Shown: positions 22,209 through 33,895 of the stretch, one piece after another | Layout of the letters: each line of letters opens with the position of its first letter | Numbering within the stretch: the first letter of the stretch is position 1 | Source: Myrica gale | Lineage: Eukaryota > Streptophyta > Magnoliopsida > Fagales > Myricaceae | Direction of reading: 5' to 3' | Length of the DNA stretch: 64,000 bases | Assembly: GCA_963930655.1 (NCBI GenBank) | Contig: OZ005602.1 | Coordinates: 1,743,501-1,807,500 of the forward strand | The notes under the pieces: generated by a model | Databases searched by the model: none | Seen by the model: the letters and a program-made list of their open reading frames with translations, nothing else | What the model was told of the DNA's origin: nothing | Translations under genes and position numbers: made by a program

Positions 22209-23109
22209 GTATGCTCTGATCTCCATTTGCTTCTCTAGTTTTGTTTTGCATTCTGTTGTCTGTTTCCCCGTGCGTGCTGGTTTGCTTCAATGGAGCCGTA
22301 GATGGGTGTTTTAGATGATCAAACACAAGTGTGTCTGCTACATAGTGGGGGAGGGTTGGTCTTTGTCTTTAAAACGGTGTGGAATTCATCGTGCAGATTA
22401 CTCGGGATTAATTGTTGAAGCAACAAGCTGTAATGAAACTGACCCTTGTCCATGCTTCACCTTCTGTTTTCCAGTAAGAAAAACTGGAACAAAATAATGG
22501 GGCGATTGGATATTTCGGAACCCATTTGAAGGTTTCGAAGTGTGGGCCGTTTTCACTTTGTTGTGTGTGGGGCAAGGAGGGGGCCATGGATTGTTTAGTG
22601 ATTGGTTTTTAGTAATTTGGAAAAGCAGCAATGGGTGGGATGGGTATCAAAATAAAAGCTTTTTCTACAGAAGCCAAATAAAGATGAAGGGTTTCAGGTT
22701 CCTGCACTAATTCTCTGTTTGCAGAGCTTTTGGCATCTCCCTGCTCATTATATGATGCATTGGTGTGCTTTTGGGTTTGTGTAAAGATCCTTATCAGATT
22801 TTGACTTGGTTGTGGGTACTGGAGTTATACATCATGTGTGCAATTGTGATGCCCCGATTGGTGTTTATCATTTGCTCCAAAGTAAGTTATGCAAATCTTC
22901 ATAATAGTAACTGATGATTGTTAAATATAAATCCTGGTATAAAATTGGAAGTACAAGGTAATACTTTCTTGATTTGTATTGTTCCCTTCTTTGGCCTAAA
23001 CTTGCATTTTTCTATTCCCTTTTCATGATTTAGAAACCAGTCTCTGCCTCAACAATGGTCTTACCCTTTCTGTCTTTCAGATGTTATCTTAATAACGTTT
23101 CTATATCAG
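22209..23109 (+). other. Likely 5' UTR intron of the second PRELI gene
   Basis: Donor 'gatttgtgag|gtatgc' at 22209 and acceptor 'ctatatcag' ending at 23109, 23 bases before the ATG. The position mirrors the leader intron of copy 1. Confidence 0.5.
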
Positions 23110-23132
23110 GGTGGAGCCAGAATCAAAACGTG

Positions 23133-23693
23133 ATGGTTAAAGCCTTCACACAAGAGTACGTTTACAAGCACCCTTGGGAGCGGGTAACTTCTGCATCTTA
23201 TCGCAAGTTTACTGACCATGAGAACCGGCACATATTAACACATATACTTGAAGTCGATACATTGAGCTGCAAGCATGACCCTATATCTAAGAAGCTTTAC
23301 ACCACTCGTGCGGTCACTGTCCATTTCCCTGGACCGTGGTTCATACGCAAAATCGTTGGTCAGGAGATCTGCCACTGTATTGAATCAACTGTTGTAGATG
23401 CCAAATCACGCTCGATGCAACTCAGCTCCCGAAACGTGAGTCTTCAGAAGTTCATAGAAGTGGAGGAGAAGATCCAGTATGACCCCCACCCAGATAACCC
23501 AAGTAAGTGGACAGTTTGCAGGCATGAGACTAATATACATTTAAAGCCATTGCCAGCATTAGCATCAATTGCAGAAAAGGTGGAACAACGATATGTAGAG
23601 AAGGTTGTGAAGTATAGTGCTACAGGTAGAGAGGTTATGGAGAGAATCTGTACATATCTTGAAGCCGAATCTAGAGAGATCGGTCGTCTTTAA
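23133..23693 (+). CDS. PRELI/MSF1 domain protein (copy 2)
   Basis: A single coding exon of 186 residues, a close paralogue of the gene at 18737. It keeps the same landmarks: YVYKHPWERVTSASYRKF, LEVDTLSCKHD, LYTTRAVTVHFPGPW, RSMQLSSRNVSLQKF and PHPDNPSKWTVCRHET. An in-frame upstream ATG at 23055 would add 26 residues with no family counterpart and lies upstream of the likely acceptor at 23109, so the start at 23133 is preferred. The likely role is intermembrane-space phospholipid transfer, by family. Substitutions are spread along the protein with the frame intact, so both copies look functional. Confidence 0.92.
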   Translation: MVKAFTQEYVYKHPWERVTSASYRKFTDHENRHILTHILEVDTLSCKHDPISKKLYTTRAVTVHFPGPWFIRKIVGQEICHCIESTVVDAKSRSMQLSSRNVSLQKFIEVEEKIQYDPHPDNPSKWTVCRHETNIHLKPLPALASIAEKVEQRYVEKVVKYSATGREVMERICTYLEAESREIGRL

Positions 23694-25114
23694 TCCTAAC
23701 CTACACACCTTGAACAAGAAATCCTCTTTCTTGGTTCATATGTAGGTATTTGTTAAAAAAAAAATGTTGTGTATCGTCCTAAAAGTAAGATCTTTAATGG
23801 CGCCAATTATTGAAGCAATTATGTATGAGAGCTCCACAGTCTTTTAACTAGTCCAAGGACCTTTCTGCCAACTGAATTGATTTACTAGTTCTCTTTGCAT
23901 AATGTAGTAACTTGTCATTTCCTCTGCTACATAGTTAAGTGCTATATTAGAGCATGCCATGCTTGAGCACTTTATATGTACCTATTGTTAATGGCTGTGA
24001 GGGTGGAGCTCATAAGCTATACATTTATTGTTTCTAAAGAGGTTTTAGGATTCCTTTTCTTGTTTTTAATAAAAATTACAGTTTATCCCTTCAAACTACC
24101 ACCTCAGTTGCAATTCTTCTCACACAATCATTCTTTGCAATTGATCATTTTATATAATTTACCCCTTGCCGACTCGATGAGATTGTGCCACGTAGCTTAT
24201 TTTTCATCTATCTTAAATTATAGGGCAAATGAGGAGGTTCCATTAGTAGAGGTGGTAAAATAATTACTCGTGTTGAAATGAACCCAGAGAAGCGTTGTAA
24301 AGGACATGACTTGTTCAATTAAATACTCTGTATAATCTGAAGTTATGTAAGAGTGTCAGAAACAAACTTTGACCTGGACTAGCACCTGAAAGAGCTTTCC
24401 TCTTTTGATGTAGATTGTGGCTTGCTTTGTTGCCATCGCTTTTCTACTTATGCTGAATGTAAGGGAAAGGAAGAGAGACAGAACAGTTGGGTTCTGACCA
24501 GAATTTCCCATAAGGCAACGCTAAATTTTTTACCATACCCAGAGACATATAGGGCTATTAACCAGAAAGCAAGGATGCATACCACTATTACTCTAGAACT
24601 GATGGCTGTAAATAAATTTCAAGGGAAGCCCTACGAATCACACGATCAGTTATTCAGCCTTTTCAAGTTTGTTACACATTACACACCATAGTACACGACA
24701 AATTTTGCCCAGCGAAATTTATGACCAATGTTGTACCACCACGAAAGCCATGAAGATAATTTACACAGGAATACTTGGGGATGTCCATGTCGGAGAATTG
24801 CACAAACCATTCTTGCATGCACTGCTAAAAAGATGCCATAAGAAACAGAATAGACAAATTACAAAGCTAACCATGACAACGTCCACCAAACCAGAGCATA
24901 GATCAAGACTTAAAGACAATGTAGCCAACATAGAATTTCTCGCCAATCAATACAACATATTTCTTCAAAGAGCAGAGATGTCCTCCTAATGCCATGCCTC
25001 CCAGCATATATAACACCATAAAAGGACACCAGTAAGATATGCAGCAAACTCGGAAGTCATCTCACGGATGATAACGAGATCAATTTCAAGACATGGAAGA
25101 GCACCCCATCAAAT
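23694..25114. other. Intergenic, convergent 3' ends
   Basis: Holds the 3' UTRs of PRELI copy 2 (plus) and of the A20/AN1 gene (minus). No additional gene recognised. Confidence 0.4.
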
Positions 25115-25666
25115 TTAGATTTTATCAAGTTTCTCTGCCTTGACAACAGGGTTGGCTTTGGCTATAGCATCACGTGCAGCAGTGCGATAATCAAACGGGC
25201 AGCCATGTTTGTCGGAATAGCGATGTACTGCACAGAAAAGGTTACCACACCGACAATTGAACCCCGTTAAACCAACCCGCTTGTTGCAACTGTTACAACG
25301 TTTGGGTCCCTCCAGTTTTGCCTCACCGATCTCCCCTGAGCCAAAACTTAAGGGTGACTCTACCTCACCACTCTCCCCTGAGCTGAAAGTGAAGGGTGGC
25401 TGCACAGAGGTGGTCTTCAACTCCACTGAGTTGACTTGCATATCTACAGTAGCAACAGATTTGTTTCCATTGCTGCTTGATGATCCATTCACAATACTCC
25501 CAATTGATGATGCAGCGAGCTTAGCCTGCTCTTGTTTTAACAAGATATCCTTGTGGCACTTGGAACACATATTCATCGTAGCTGCACTTCCAAAGAATCC
25601 ACAGTTGTTAACGCATAGAATAGGACCTTCAGGAGGAGCTTCGCATCCTGTCTCATCGTGATCCAT
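25115..25666 (-). CDS. A20/AN1 zinc-finger stress-associated protein (SAP)
   Basis: 183 residues in one coding exon. An A20 finger lies near residues 15-40 (Cys18, Cys22, Cys34, Cys37; core [16 protein letters not shown]). A low-complexity Ser/Gly linker with a near-duplicated [15 protein letters not shown] follows. An AN1 finger lies near 124-157 (CNSC, then NCRCGNLFC, then HRYSDKHGC). The C-terminus is the usual basic [30 protein letters not shown] tail. Plant SAPs of this layout are cytosolic/nuclear proteins linked to abiotic-stress tolerance, with A20 domains that can bind ubiquitin; the function here is by family. The start is the ATG giving [15 protein letters not shown], the usual family N-terminus; a triplet nine bases upstream is GTG, not ATG. 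The introns lie in the 5' UTR, as in many plant SAPs. Confidence 0.94.
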   Translation of the reverse strand: MDHDETGCEAPPEGPILCVNNCGFFGSAATMNMCSKCHKDILLKQEQAKLAASSIGSIVNGSSSSNGNKSVATVDMQVNSVELKTTSVQPPFTFSSGESGEVESPLSFGSGEIGEAKLEGPKRCNSCNKRVGLTGFNCRCGNLFCAVHRYSDKHGCPFDYRTAARDAIAKANPVVKAEKLDKI

Positions 25667-25679
25667 CTTTTCCACTCTC

Positions 25680-27588
25680 CTGCACCAAAAAACACTTGAA
25701 AATCTATCTAGGACGAACTAAATATAACTACATCCTCAATATACACAGATATGCAAAATAAGAACCAAAACAAAGCATTTTATTTCTGATTCCCCACTAC
25801 ATTCCAATAACACCATGTTACAATAGCAATACTAACTCCGTCCAAAATTCATGGAAGAATTGCAGAAATCAAGTATTTTAATGAAACAAAAATGGACATA
25901 CGAATCTTTCCAAATTACCCCTAGATAAGCTAAGAAGTAATTTTGGAAAGGAGCTAGAAAGGAGAACTCCATCCAAATAGAGAAGAGTTAAAATTATTTG
26001 TAACTGATGTATATTGGTCAGTCCAAAGCAAAAGCACCCCATTGATCTCAGGATATGAAGAATACGCCTTTATACCAATTACCAAGAATAATCTTGTAGT
26101 TTCATGCAGGATAAATATCAAATGGCGTAATAGAGGAAATTATTAAAAAAAAATACAGCCCACAGAGAAGGGTATCCAGTGACCTGTTGGGAGACTTTCC
26201 CCAAGAATCACTTTATCTTCGATGACAGCTCTTTGATGCTAGCAAATGTGTTTGACCCTTTTCCATGCTTCACTCAATTTACTTGCACTCTAGCTGAAGG
26301 ATAGACTTTACCATTACTTACATATGGACTACGCTAAAGATCACCTCGCCAGTTCAAATCAAATGCCAAATGATGGGGTTCATATTGTTGACAAGGAAAG
26401 ACAATAACATCCATCAAGAAACCTCTTCTGAGCTTGAAGCATGGAGATTGGCAGATACTCGGCAACACGATATGATTTGAGGGAGTGAAACCTAAAGGAA
26501 CACCATTTCTTTGAAATTATCCATCTTTAGTCCAATCCTTTAAACTAATCAACCACTAAGCTACCACATACCCCAGGACCATTCTCCCACATGTAACGAA
26601 GCCCCATAACCCACAATAGAGTTCTGCCTAAGTGGGTCCCAAATCTGTCCAATGCCATAAAGTTAATGAAGGCCTAAATAGACTTTTAAGTATCTAGATG
26701 AAGATGCTTCATAATAAGTCACCCGAGCACTATGCCAAGAGAACTAACAATCTATTTCCTAGGTCTAGCTAAACTTTAACCAAACATGATTCAAGAATAA
26801 ATTCTGTATAACCATAAGAAGAAGCATGTACTTAAAAATCAAAGCCACTACAAAATCAACTTCTTGATGTAAAAAAGACGATCGAGTATTTTCCTTTAAG
26901 ACCATTATTCTGTTTTCCTAGAGTAGAAGTCATGAGTAGAAGACAACTGTACTCAAGACGAAAGGTGTTGCAGGCTGTTTACTAATATGACATGTGACAA
27001 AGACAACTTTCAATTTTTTTCCTTTGTCTTCCTCTGTGCACCCGAAGCTGCACATGCATATCCCAGAGCGCATTTGAATTTGACTACAACAAGAACACAG
27101 AAACTTTGACCACATTTCTCAGATGAACTTGGCCTTAAATGCCACTCAAGCATATACATCCTACATTTAAGTATACGTGCAAACCAAAAAGAAATGGTGA
27201 AGGATATAACGACTTCATTATTAGACTGGAAGCCAAGACCTTTTGCAACACAAGTTCACTCAGTTTATGGAATAAGCTGCATAAACCCTCGTGAACCAGT
27301 GGAGAACTATTTCATATTAGCACTTCAAAGTAATTGAAAGAAACAGCCAAAAGCCCAAAGATTAGAATTTTTCTTCTGTCGCCAATAATAAATACTTAAA
27401 TCTCAAATTCTCTCTCTAAACCGAGACTAGATCTCCACTTAATCCGACCCAACAAAAAAAGTCAAACTCCAACAAAAAAACTGGAAAGTAAAGGCCTTAA
27501 GATGAAATCTTTTAGCAAAAGTCGCCAAATTTGCATACCAAGAAGCTATACTCTATAAATACATAAATACACGAACAGAAACCCTAAC
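25680..27588 (-). other. Long 5' UTR intron of the SAP gene
   Basis: Read on the minus strand, 'caaacag|gttagg' is the donor at 27588 and 'ttggtgcag|gagagtgg' the acceptor at 25680, 13 bases upstream of the ATG. The intron is 1.9 kb and contains no recognisable gene. A second leader exon boundary ('acgcag|gattcat') is near 27672, and the transcript probably starts in the GA/CT-rich block around 27815-27860. Confidence 0.6.
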
Positions 27589-27869
27589 CTGTTTGAAGCC
27601 GGGACGAAAACTTCTCGGAAACGAACCTTTTGAGACCGATCTCCAAGCTCAAGGTCGCATCGGATATGAATCCTGCGTTACGAAGAGATAAAGAAAAAAT
27701 CAACGATTCAATCATTAAAGAAAGAAATAGATCCAACCGAAAATCAGAACTCAAAATTGAATATCAACCGAGAAGTCAAAAACCCTAACCCTAGCTGATT
27801 TGGGATCGTCCAGGAGAGAGAGAGAGCCAAGCCAGAGAAGAGAGAGAGAGAAATGAGTTCCCTTCTCCT

Positions 27870-30800
27870 ACCTGTGTTTTGTATTTAACAGGCCTTTCTT
27901 CTCTGCCAACGAACGCTCTTTACTGATTAGGGGTGACGTGGAGCATTTTTATTAGCTTTCCGTGTCGCCAACGACATTCCCGGTTTGGCCCTTTTAAAAA
28001 CGCTAATAACGGTTTTGCCAAATTCCTGAAAGTTTAAAGGATGTACACTAAAAAATTCTACCTTTAAAATTTTTATTCCAATAAAATAATTTTAAAAAAT
28101 TCTTTTTTATTAAAAAATCATCTTTTACTTTAAATAAATATAAAAAATTATTAAATTTTTTTAAATAATTCTAACACTAACAGTTTTAACACTTTAATAT
28201 TTTCTCAAACAACAATCACCTGCCTCGACAAATAGTGAGGAAGACGGGCCAAGGGACGTTGAGGTACATGATCATGTCCTGCGAGGATTAGGTGCGGCAG
28301 TCGGTTACTCACAGTGAAAAACGTTTGAATTATTTCGTCTTTTTTTTTTTTAATTTCGGATTTTTATTCTAATCATTTCGTTTCTGGTAATCTACCAACC
28401 AAAGAGGAAGAAATAACTTAAAGATTTTCCTACATTAAATAGTAAATTACGTGACTAAAATACTAGTATATATGTGAGTGATATCGTGATGAGGTGAGAG
28501 TCCTTTTACTATACAAGTAGTTATGACTCAATCCGAACATTTTGCAGTGATAGGAGTTCATATAGTCACGTTTAGAGAGAATTGGCTAAATTGACCTCTT
28601 CCTTCCTTTATCATGATGAGGTCACGGTCGACCGGCTCGTCATGCCTCTTATTTCGTTAGTGTGTTAACGTCTGATGGACGGAGGGACTAACTTTTACCT
28701 AAAAAGGTAATCACAGTGACTAATTTGTAAAAAAAGCGATACCACAGGAACCTTTAAAGGCCACCATATATGAAAATCTCTTACAAAATGTTGATCCCAC
28801 ACCTTGTCAACACTAAATAGTAAATAGTTACGGGTCAAGATATTATTTTTAATATATTCTCTAAATTGGATAGTCTAATTTGAAGAAAGATAAACACAAT
28901 ATATAAGTCATACGACATTTAATATTATCTGTATTAATTATCGGACAATATAAATTTCATTGTAGAATCTATATGTTATGTCGATCTCTCTCTAAATTTG
29001 ATCATTCAATTCGAATAAAAAGAAAAGAATCACTGTTTAAAATACGTGGAATTCATCTTTACTTCAAATTCGTTCCTTTGAGTATTTCCCGTGTTAGACC
29101 CCACTTTGATGTAGAGATATTTGACCATGGCAAAAAAATTGTGGTTCTCATGATTTTAGACTTGTTGTGTTATTTTTATATGTTATTTTTTTGTTTTTCT
29201 AGGCTATTTTTATATGTTTTTACTTTGTCGTGGTAGTTGAATATAGTAATTGTGATATACATGTGTCCAGCAAGAAATTGTGGCTGCCATAATTACTCTG
29301 CTTTCTCCCCATTTAAGTGGAGAAAAAAAAGAAGGTAACAGAAATAAGTTTCTGAAGAGAACATAGGAGCTAATCAGAATCAGGAGGGCGTGTGTCTATG
29401 TCAGACTGCATTAATACCCTTTTATGAATGGAGGATACATATGTCTCACCATATTATGTCCCTGGCTAGGATGTTTCTTGCAGGAACTACGACATCCTTG
29501 TTGGTTAATTTTAAATTTTAAATTGTGTAGTTTTCTTTCTCTGGTTTTATTGGATGCAAATGTTTTGATCCAAAGTAAATCATTTGATTCATGAGTAGAT
29601 CTCACGTGTCTTTGTTTGGCTTAATATACTTCAATTGTTTACCTGCCATAAAAAAAGAGAAAAATACATTTACTACGTTTGAAATATTCTACCCACGGAA
29701 ATATCTTTATCTAAATACATTACGCTCTCCGTCTATTATTTTTTTTATGCAAAATGCTGATTCTTCAATCACAGTAGCCTACTACGAGTTTTATAATTTG
29801 ACCAAAAAAAATAGAGTAAAATGTTTTAGGAATGAGTAATTTATGAGTGAAATGTCACAAACGTAATAGTTTATAGTGCAAAGTGAAAAACTTATGATAT
29901 TTCATCTATAAAAATCCCGAAATTAGTAGGGTTTTGTGGAGGCGTTTAGCCGTTGAAGATCTATACAAATGGCTTATCCTCCAAAACAAGTTTTCTGTAT
30001 GCGGAAATTCGGAATATTGCTGATTCTGCAATCATGTTGGCCATTAGTCATGAATAAAGCTGTTTGAGATGGGATACACATTCGCGATTTGACAAAGAAG
30101 TATGATTTACAAATTAACGATCCTGGTACCTAGAGATGTAACCTTTCATATCTGAAATTGTGCTGCTCCAAAGGCTTTTCTGCTCCATCCCCTGTTAGAA
30201 TCCTAAGCTGGATTCCCACCTAGTCATGGACATCGTTGACAAGGCCAACGCTGGAGGTGGGTCTACCCTAAGTTATCCATGGATACGGGGCATGTTGATT
30301 TTGCCTTGGATTCTACCATGTAGGCCCCAGAATCTTGCAGAGTAACAAATCAAAGAGTTCTTGTTTTAGGAATTCTTTTCTAATTTTAGGATTAAGCTGC
30401 CGAGAATAAAAAAGAAAGAATGTTATAGAGATTGTAGCCTAGCGATAAAGAAGATAATTACATAAAACAAGTTGGTGTGTCTCGCAAATATTGTAGAGCA
30501 TCAAAGTTGCACGAATCTCTAGTCTTGATTTGTAACTCAATAAGAGAATTAGGGAGATAAATATATTCTCGCGTGTAAGTGAAATTTGGGTGTATTAGAG
30601 TTTGGTTATTTGAAATAGTTTCTTTGTTGTTTGCATTTACTCTTGAATTTGGGATTAATAAATTTTTTTTGTCCTCTTTGCCTGTGGATGTATGATTACT
30701 GTTTCTTAAAGGAGAAGCATCAGAAAGAGCAGGAGCAGTTTCATTCTTAGTTCTTATAATTTGTGGCCAAGAGTAATGAAGACGCTCGAGCCATCTGCTG

Positions 30801-31388
30801 AACAACAGAAGAAGAAGTTCAAGCTTCACATAGAAAACTGGAGCGACATAAGCAGGCTGAAAAGACAAATGCAAGCGAAACAACTTGCCAACTTCAATTG
30901 GTCTGGAGTTCTGTTCATCTGAAGCTGTGTAAAAGTTCCTTCTTTATAAAGGCCGGCTTGTGCATGTGCAATTCTGCATGTTTCAGTTTGACATATACTG
31001 AAATGGAATTGATGAATTTCACTCGTGCTCCTCCATCGAATATTGATCCTTGCCCGACAATTTGTCTGCACACAATCAAAATACCTTTTCTCACTCAGAG
31101 AATGAAACCTCCAATGCTTACGATAGTCTCACCTTGTGTAATGATATTGCGCGCTCTCTTTTCATGACTCCTTTTCACTTTTATATCTCCACTTGCTCTT
31201 TAACCATCTTTCTTCCATCTCTCAGGATCATCCCTTCTAACCGCTAAGTTGTGGGCAGTTTCTCTGTTATTGTGCGCTTAGCGATTAGTGGTGGTTTACC
31301 ATCATGGGTTGTTCCTCTTACATGTTCGGTATGATTGGCACAATTGCTCTCTTTATCCGATTGGAATGTTGGGTCTATTGGGTTTTAT
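27870..31388. other. Large intergenic region, no gene supported
   Basis: Several open frames of 60-140 codons occur on both strands (for example around 30458-30883 and 30826-31247), but none reads as a known family or shows consistent splice-linked neighbours. A weakly structured AT-rich block is at 28020-28210. Confidence 0.35.
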
Positions 31389-31396
31389 CTGACGAG

Positions 31397-32762
31397 CAAT
31401 GGATCAGGATTAAAATATTTAAGGGTGGTAAATTTTAAAGACAAAATGATAAAAAAAAATTGTTCGTAATGCAAAAAATTGTCTTAGAGTTACAATATCG
31501 AAAATTAAGAATTCAAAGCATTAAAAGTATTGGAATACATGTACTGTACCATGTTCTGCGACTTAGAGGTGACAATTGGATTCTACAAGTTTGCATCTCC
31601 TGAAAATGTTACAAAATGACTTTGTTCTCAATAGTTTTAAAAACTTCTTGTTTGATGTACACTACCATGCAATCATTCATCCAGTCATCACTCTTGATGA
31701 TCTAATTCAAGTTAATTCCCTACTTAATTCTAAAATTTTGAAACAAATTGCAGATGATTCTGATGGTTGTGGTCTTGATGTCACTTGGGGTTGTCTTTCT
31801 TACCTTTTTTGGTTACTACCACAACTTTGACTGTCTTTTTTTCTTCCAATTTTTCTTTTGACAAGAGGCTACTAGGAATGCATTTGCAATTTACTTTCCC
31901 TAGGTTCTATGGATTTGGAATTGAAAGATACTAATATTCTCCAAAGCAACTTCCACACACAAAGTAACAATTGAGGGCAAACCATGCTCCGAATAATAAA
32001 ACTAAAATTTACAGGATAACTAAAAGAGTTCCTTGGATAAATATATCCCAAAAGTGGTCAGAATTTTGGTTTGTCCTATACAAGGATCCTAAACAGACAC
32101 TGCAATTTTTCGAGGTCTGTAATAAAAATGAAGAAACAAATCAACGTAGGGATAAATAAATGAAGTGATCTTGATCGTGAAAAATCAGGAGCAAAAAATA
32201 AATAATTTTTTACTAACAGAAATTTAGCAAGATGACAGGAAGTTACCCCTCAGTTGAAGAACTCGTAATCTAATCAAAGAAGAAAATCATAATAAATGTA
32301 TATTTGTCTCAGTTATTACGTAGCACTAAGAGCAAAATCAGTGTACAGAAAAAAAAATAATTTGTTTTAGGTTCTTGTCCAATTGACTGCTCAAAGTTAA
32401 GAAAATGAGTATTGACCAGAAGAGAAATACTTGTGTCGAAACAAAAAATCTGTGATGACAATGGCGCAATTTGGCTTGAAAAGCTATGTTCTTCGAACGA
32501 TATTTGTTATATGTCTTACAAGAATCAACTTGATGCTATCCACCTCTCCATCTGTTACTCAACAAGTCATTTACAAAGGACAAAATCCCTTATAAGAACC
32601 TCCGGATCAAATGGAAAGAAAAATTCACTACTGAGATGCAACCAATAATGGCATTAGCTCTAGTTGGCCCCGGTCTAACGGATTTCGGGCCCATGCCACT
32701 TATAAAAAAAAGCATGTAATTTTTTTTTTGGCGGCTGCCCATACCCCATGCGTCCACCGCTG
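31397..32762. mobile_element. hAT-like non-autonomous element (copy B), 1.37 kb
   Basis: Left end 'caatggatcaggattaaaat' and right end 'gtccaccgctg' are degenerate forms of the 'cagtggcgga...' and 'ccgccactg' ends of copy C (45734-46999). The flanks 'ctgacgag' (31389-31396) and 'ccgacgtg' (32763-32770) agree at 6 of 8 positions, as for an old 8-bp hAT duplication. Shared interior blocks include 'gacaaaatgataaaaaaaa', 'gaggtgacaattggattctac' and the terminal 'gcggctgccc'. No intact transposase. Confidence 0.7.
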
Positions 32763-32770
32763 CCGACGTG

Positions 32771-33895
32771 GCTCGAATTTGGTTTCATCAGGAACACGTC
32801 TAGACCATAACATGTCTTTTTGGGTATGCTACCAACAGTTCCCTTCGAAACAGGGAGACTGACTGTAATGTTTTTTGATGCTCCGTGTCCCCTTCATAGT
32901 TTTTTCCAGATCGACAAGCCTTTGGAGTAAAGAGAACAACATACTTATCTCCCCTCCCACCAGTTTTTTTAAGATATCCCTATACTTATTTTAAATGAAG
33001 TTCTCTGGTGGTTACCATAATCCAGGTCCCTGGGATTTAAATATATTTGTTTCATCAATACCACAGGAAGATTAATTTATAAACCCTATCATTGTAGGAT
33101 TTCCTCTGCCAGATTTGCGGCCCCATAAAGTAATCCCTATCCTTTGCAACCTCTACGACAATACTTCTGTGTTTTGGATGCGAAACTTGATAAAGTTTTA
33201 GCTACTCCCCATTAAATCGTTGGACTAATGATAAGCTCTGAATGTCAAATCCAAATGTGCCGCAATAAAAAGTCACCCAGATGATTAATGCAACAGCAGT
33301 AGTAGATAGCCCGCTAGTGAAGACTTTAGCTAATTTCCAGCAACATTCGAATGTTTTCTAAAGAAATCTTGGTTGTTGAAAAGTAAAAAAGGTGTAAGAT
33401 TTTTCGGTTGAGAGAGTGACAGATCAACTATTGCAGTAGTTAGCATACCTGTCAGGGCACCTTTCTCCTTTTTCCCTTTTCTCTCGCATTAAATCTTCCC
33501 TCCTATTCAAATTCTAAGTCGTGTTTCACATTTGGTTGGTTTCCTTCAATCCATGTCGTCCCGACCATCACAGTTCTCTTGCTTCGACAATTCCAAGAGT
33601 TCTTTTGGCAGATCTTTCCTAGGTGACCTTTAAATAGTGCTGTCTCCTACGTAGATGAGGAATTCATTGCTCTGTTCTTTTCATGGTCATCTCATGAATT
33701 CCCTTTTATGATTTCTGACTACTCAACTTTTACTGTGACTTCTTTTTCCTGCATAGAGTTGAGATTTCTGAAATGACATTGAATTCGATTTAATGACATG
33801 TTGGTCTTGTAGAAATATATATGCTCTTCATGGTATGTAGTAGCCAGTGATCGTAGCTTGGAGTTCTGCTACTTTGTTGAGATTTAAACTTGCTC
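32771..33895. other. Promoter/leader region of the NEK gene
   Basis: No separate gene seen. The 5' UTR of the kinase gene should lie in the right half; no clear leader splice sites could be fixed. Confidence 0.3.

Noticed and set aside
23055..23132. In-frame ATG upstream of PRELI copy 2
   Set aside because: It lies upstream of the likely intron acceptor at 23109 and adds residues absent from the paralogue and family.
25667..25675. Longer SAP start adding three residues
   Set aside because: The triplet is GTG and lies just after the splice acceptor; the ATG at 25666 gives the usual family N-terminus.
30458..31247. Cluster of 65-141-codon open frames
   Set aside because: No consistent frame, family motif or exon linkage; chance frames in AT-rich DNA.
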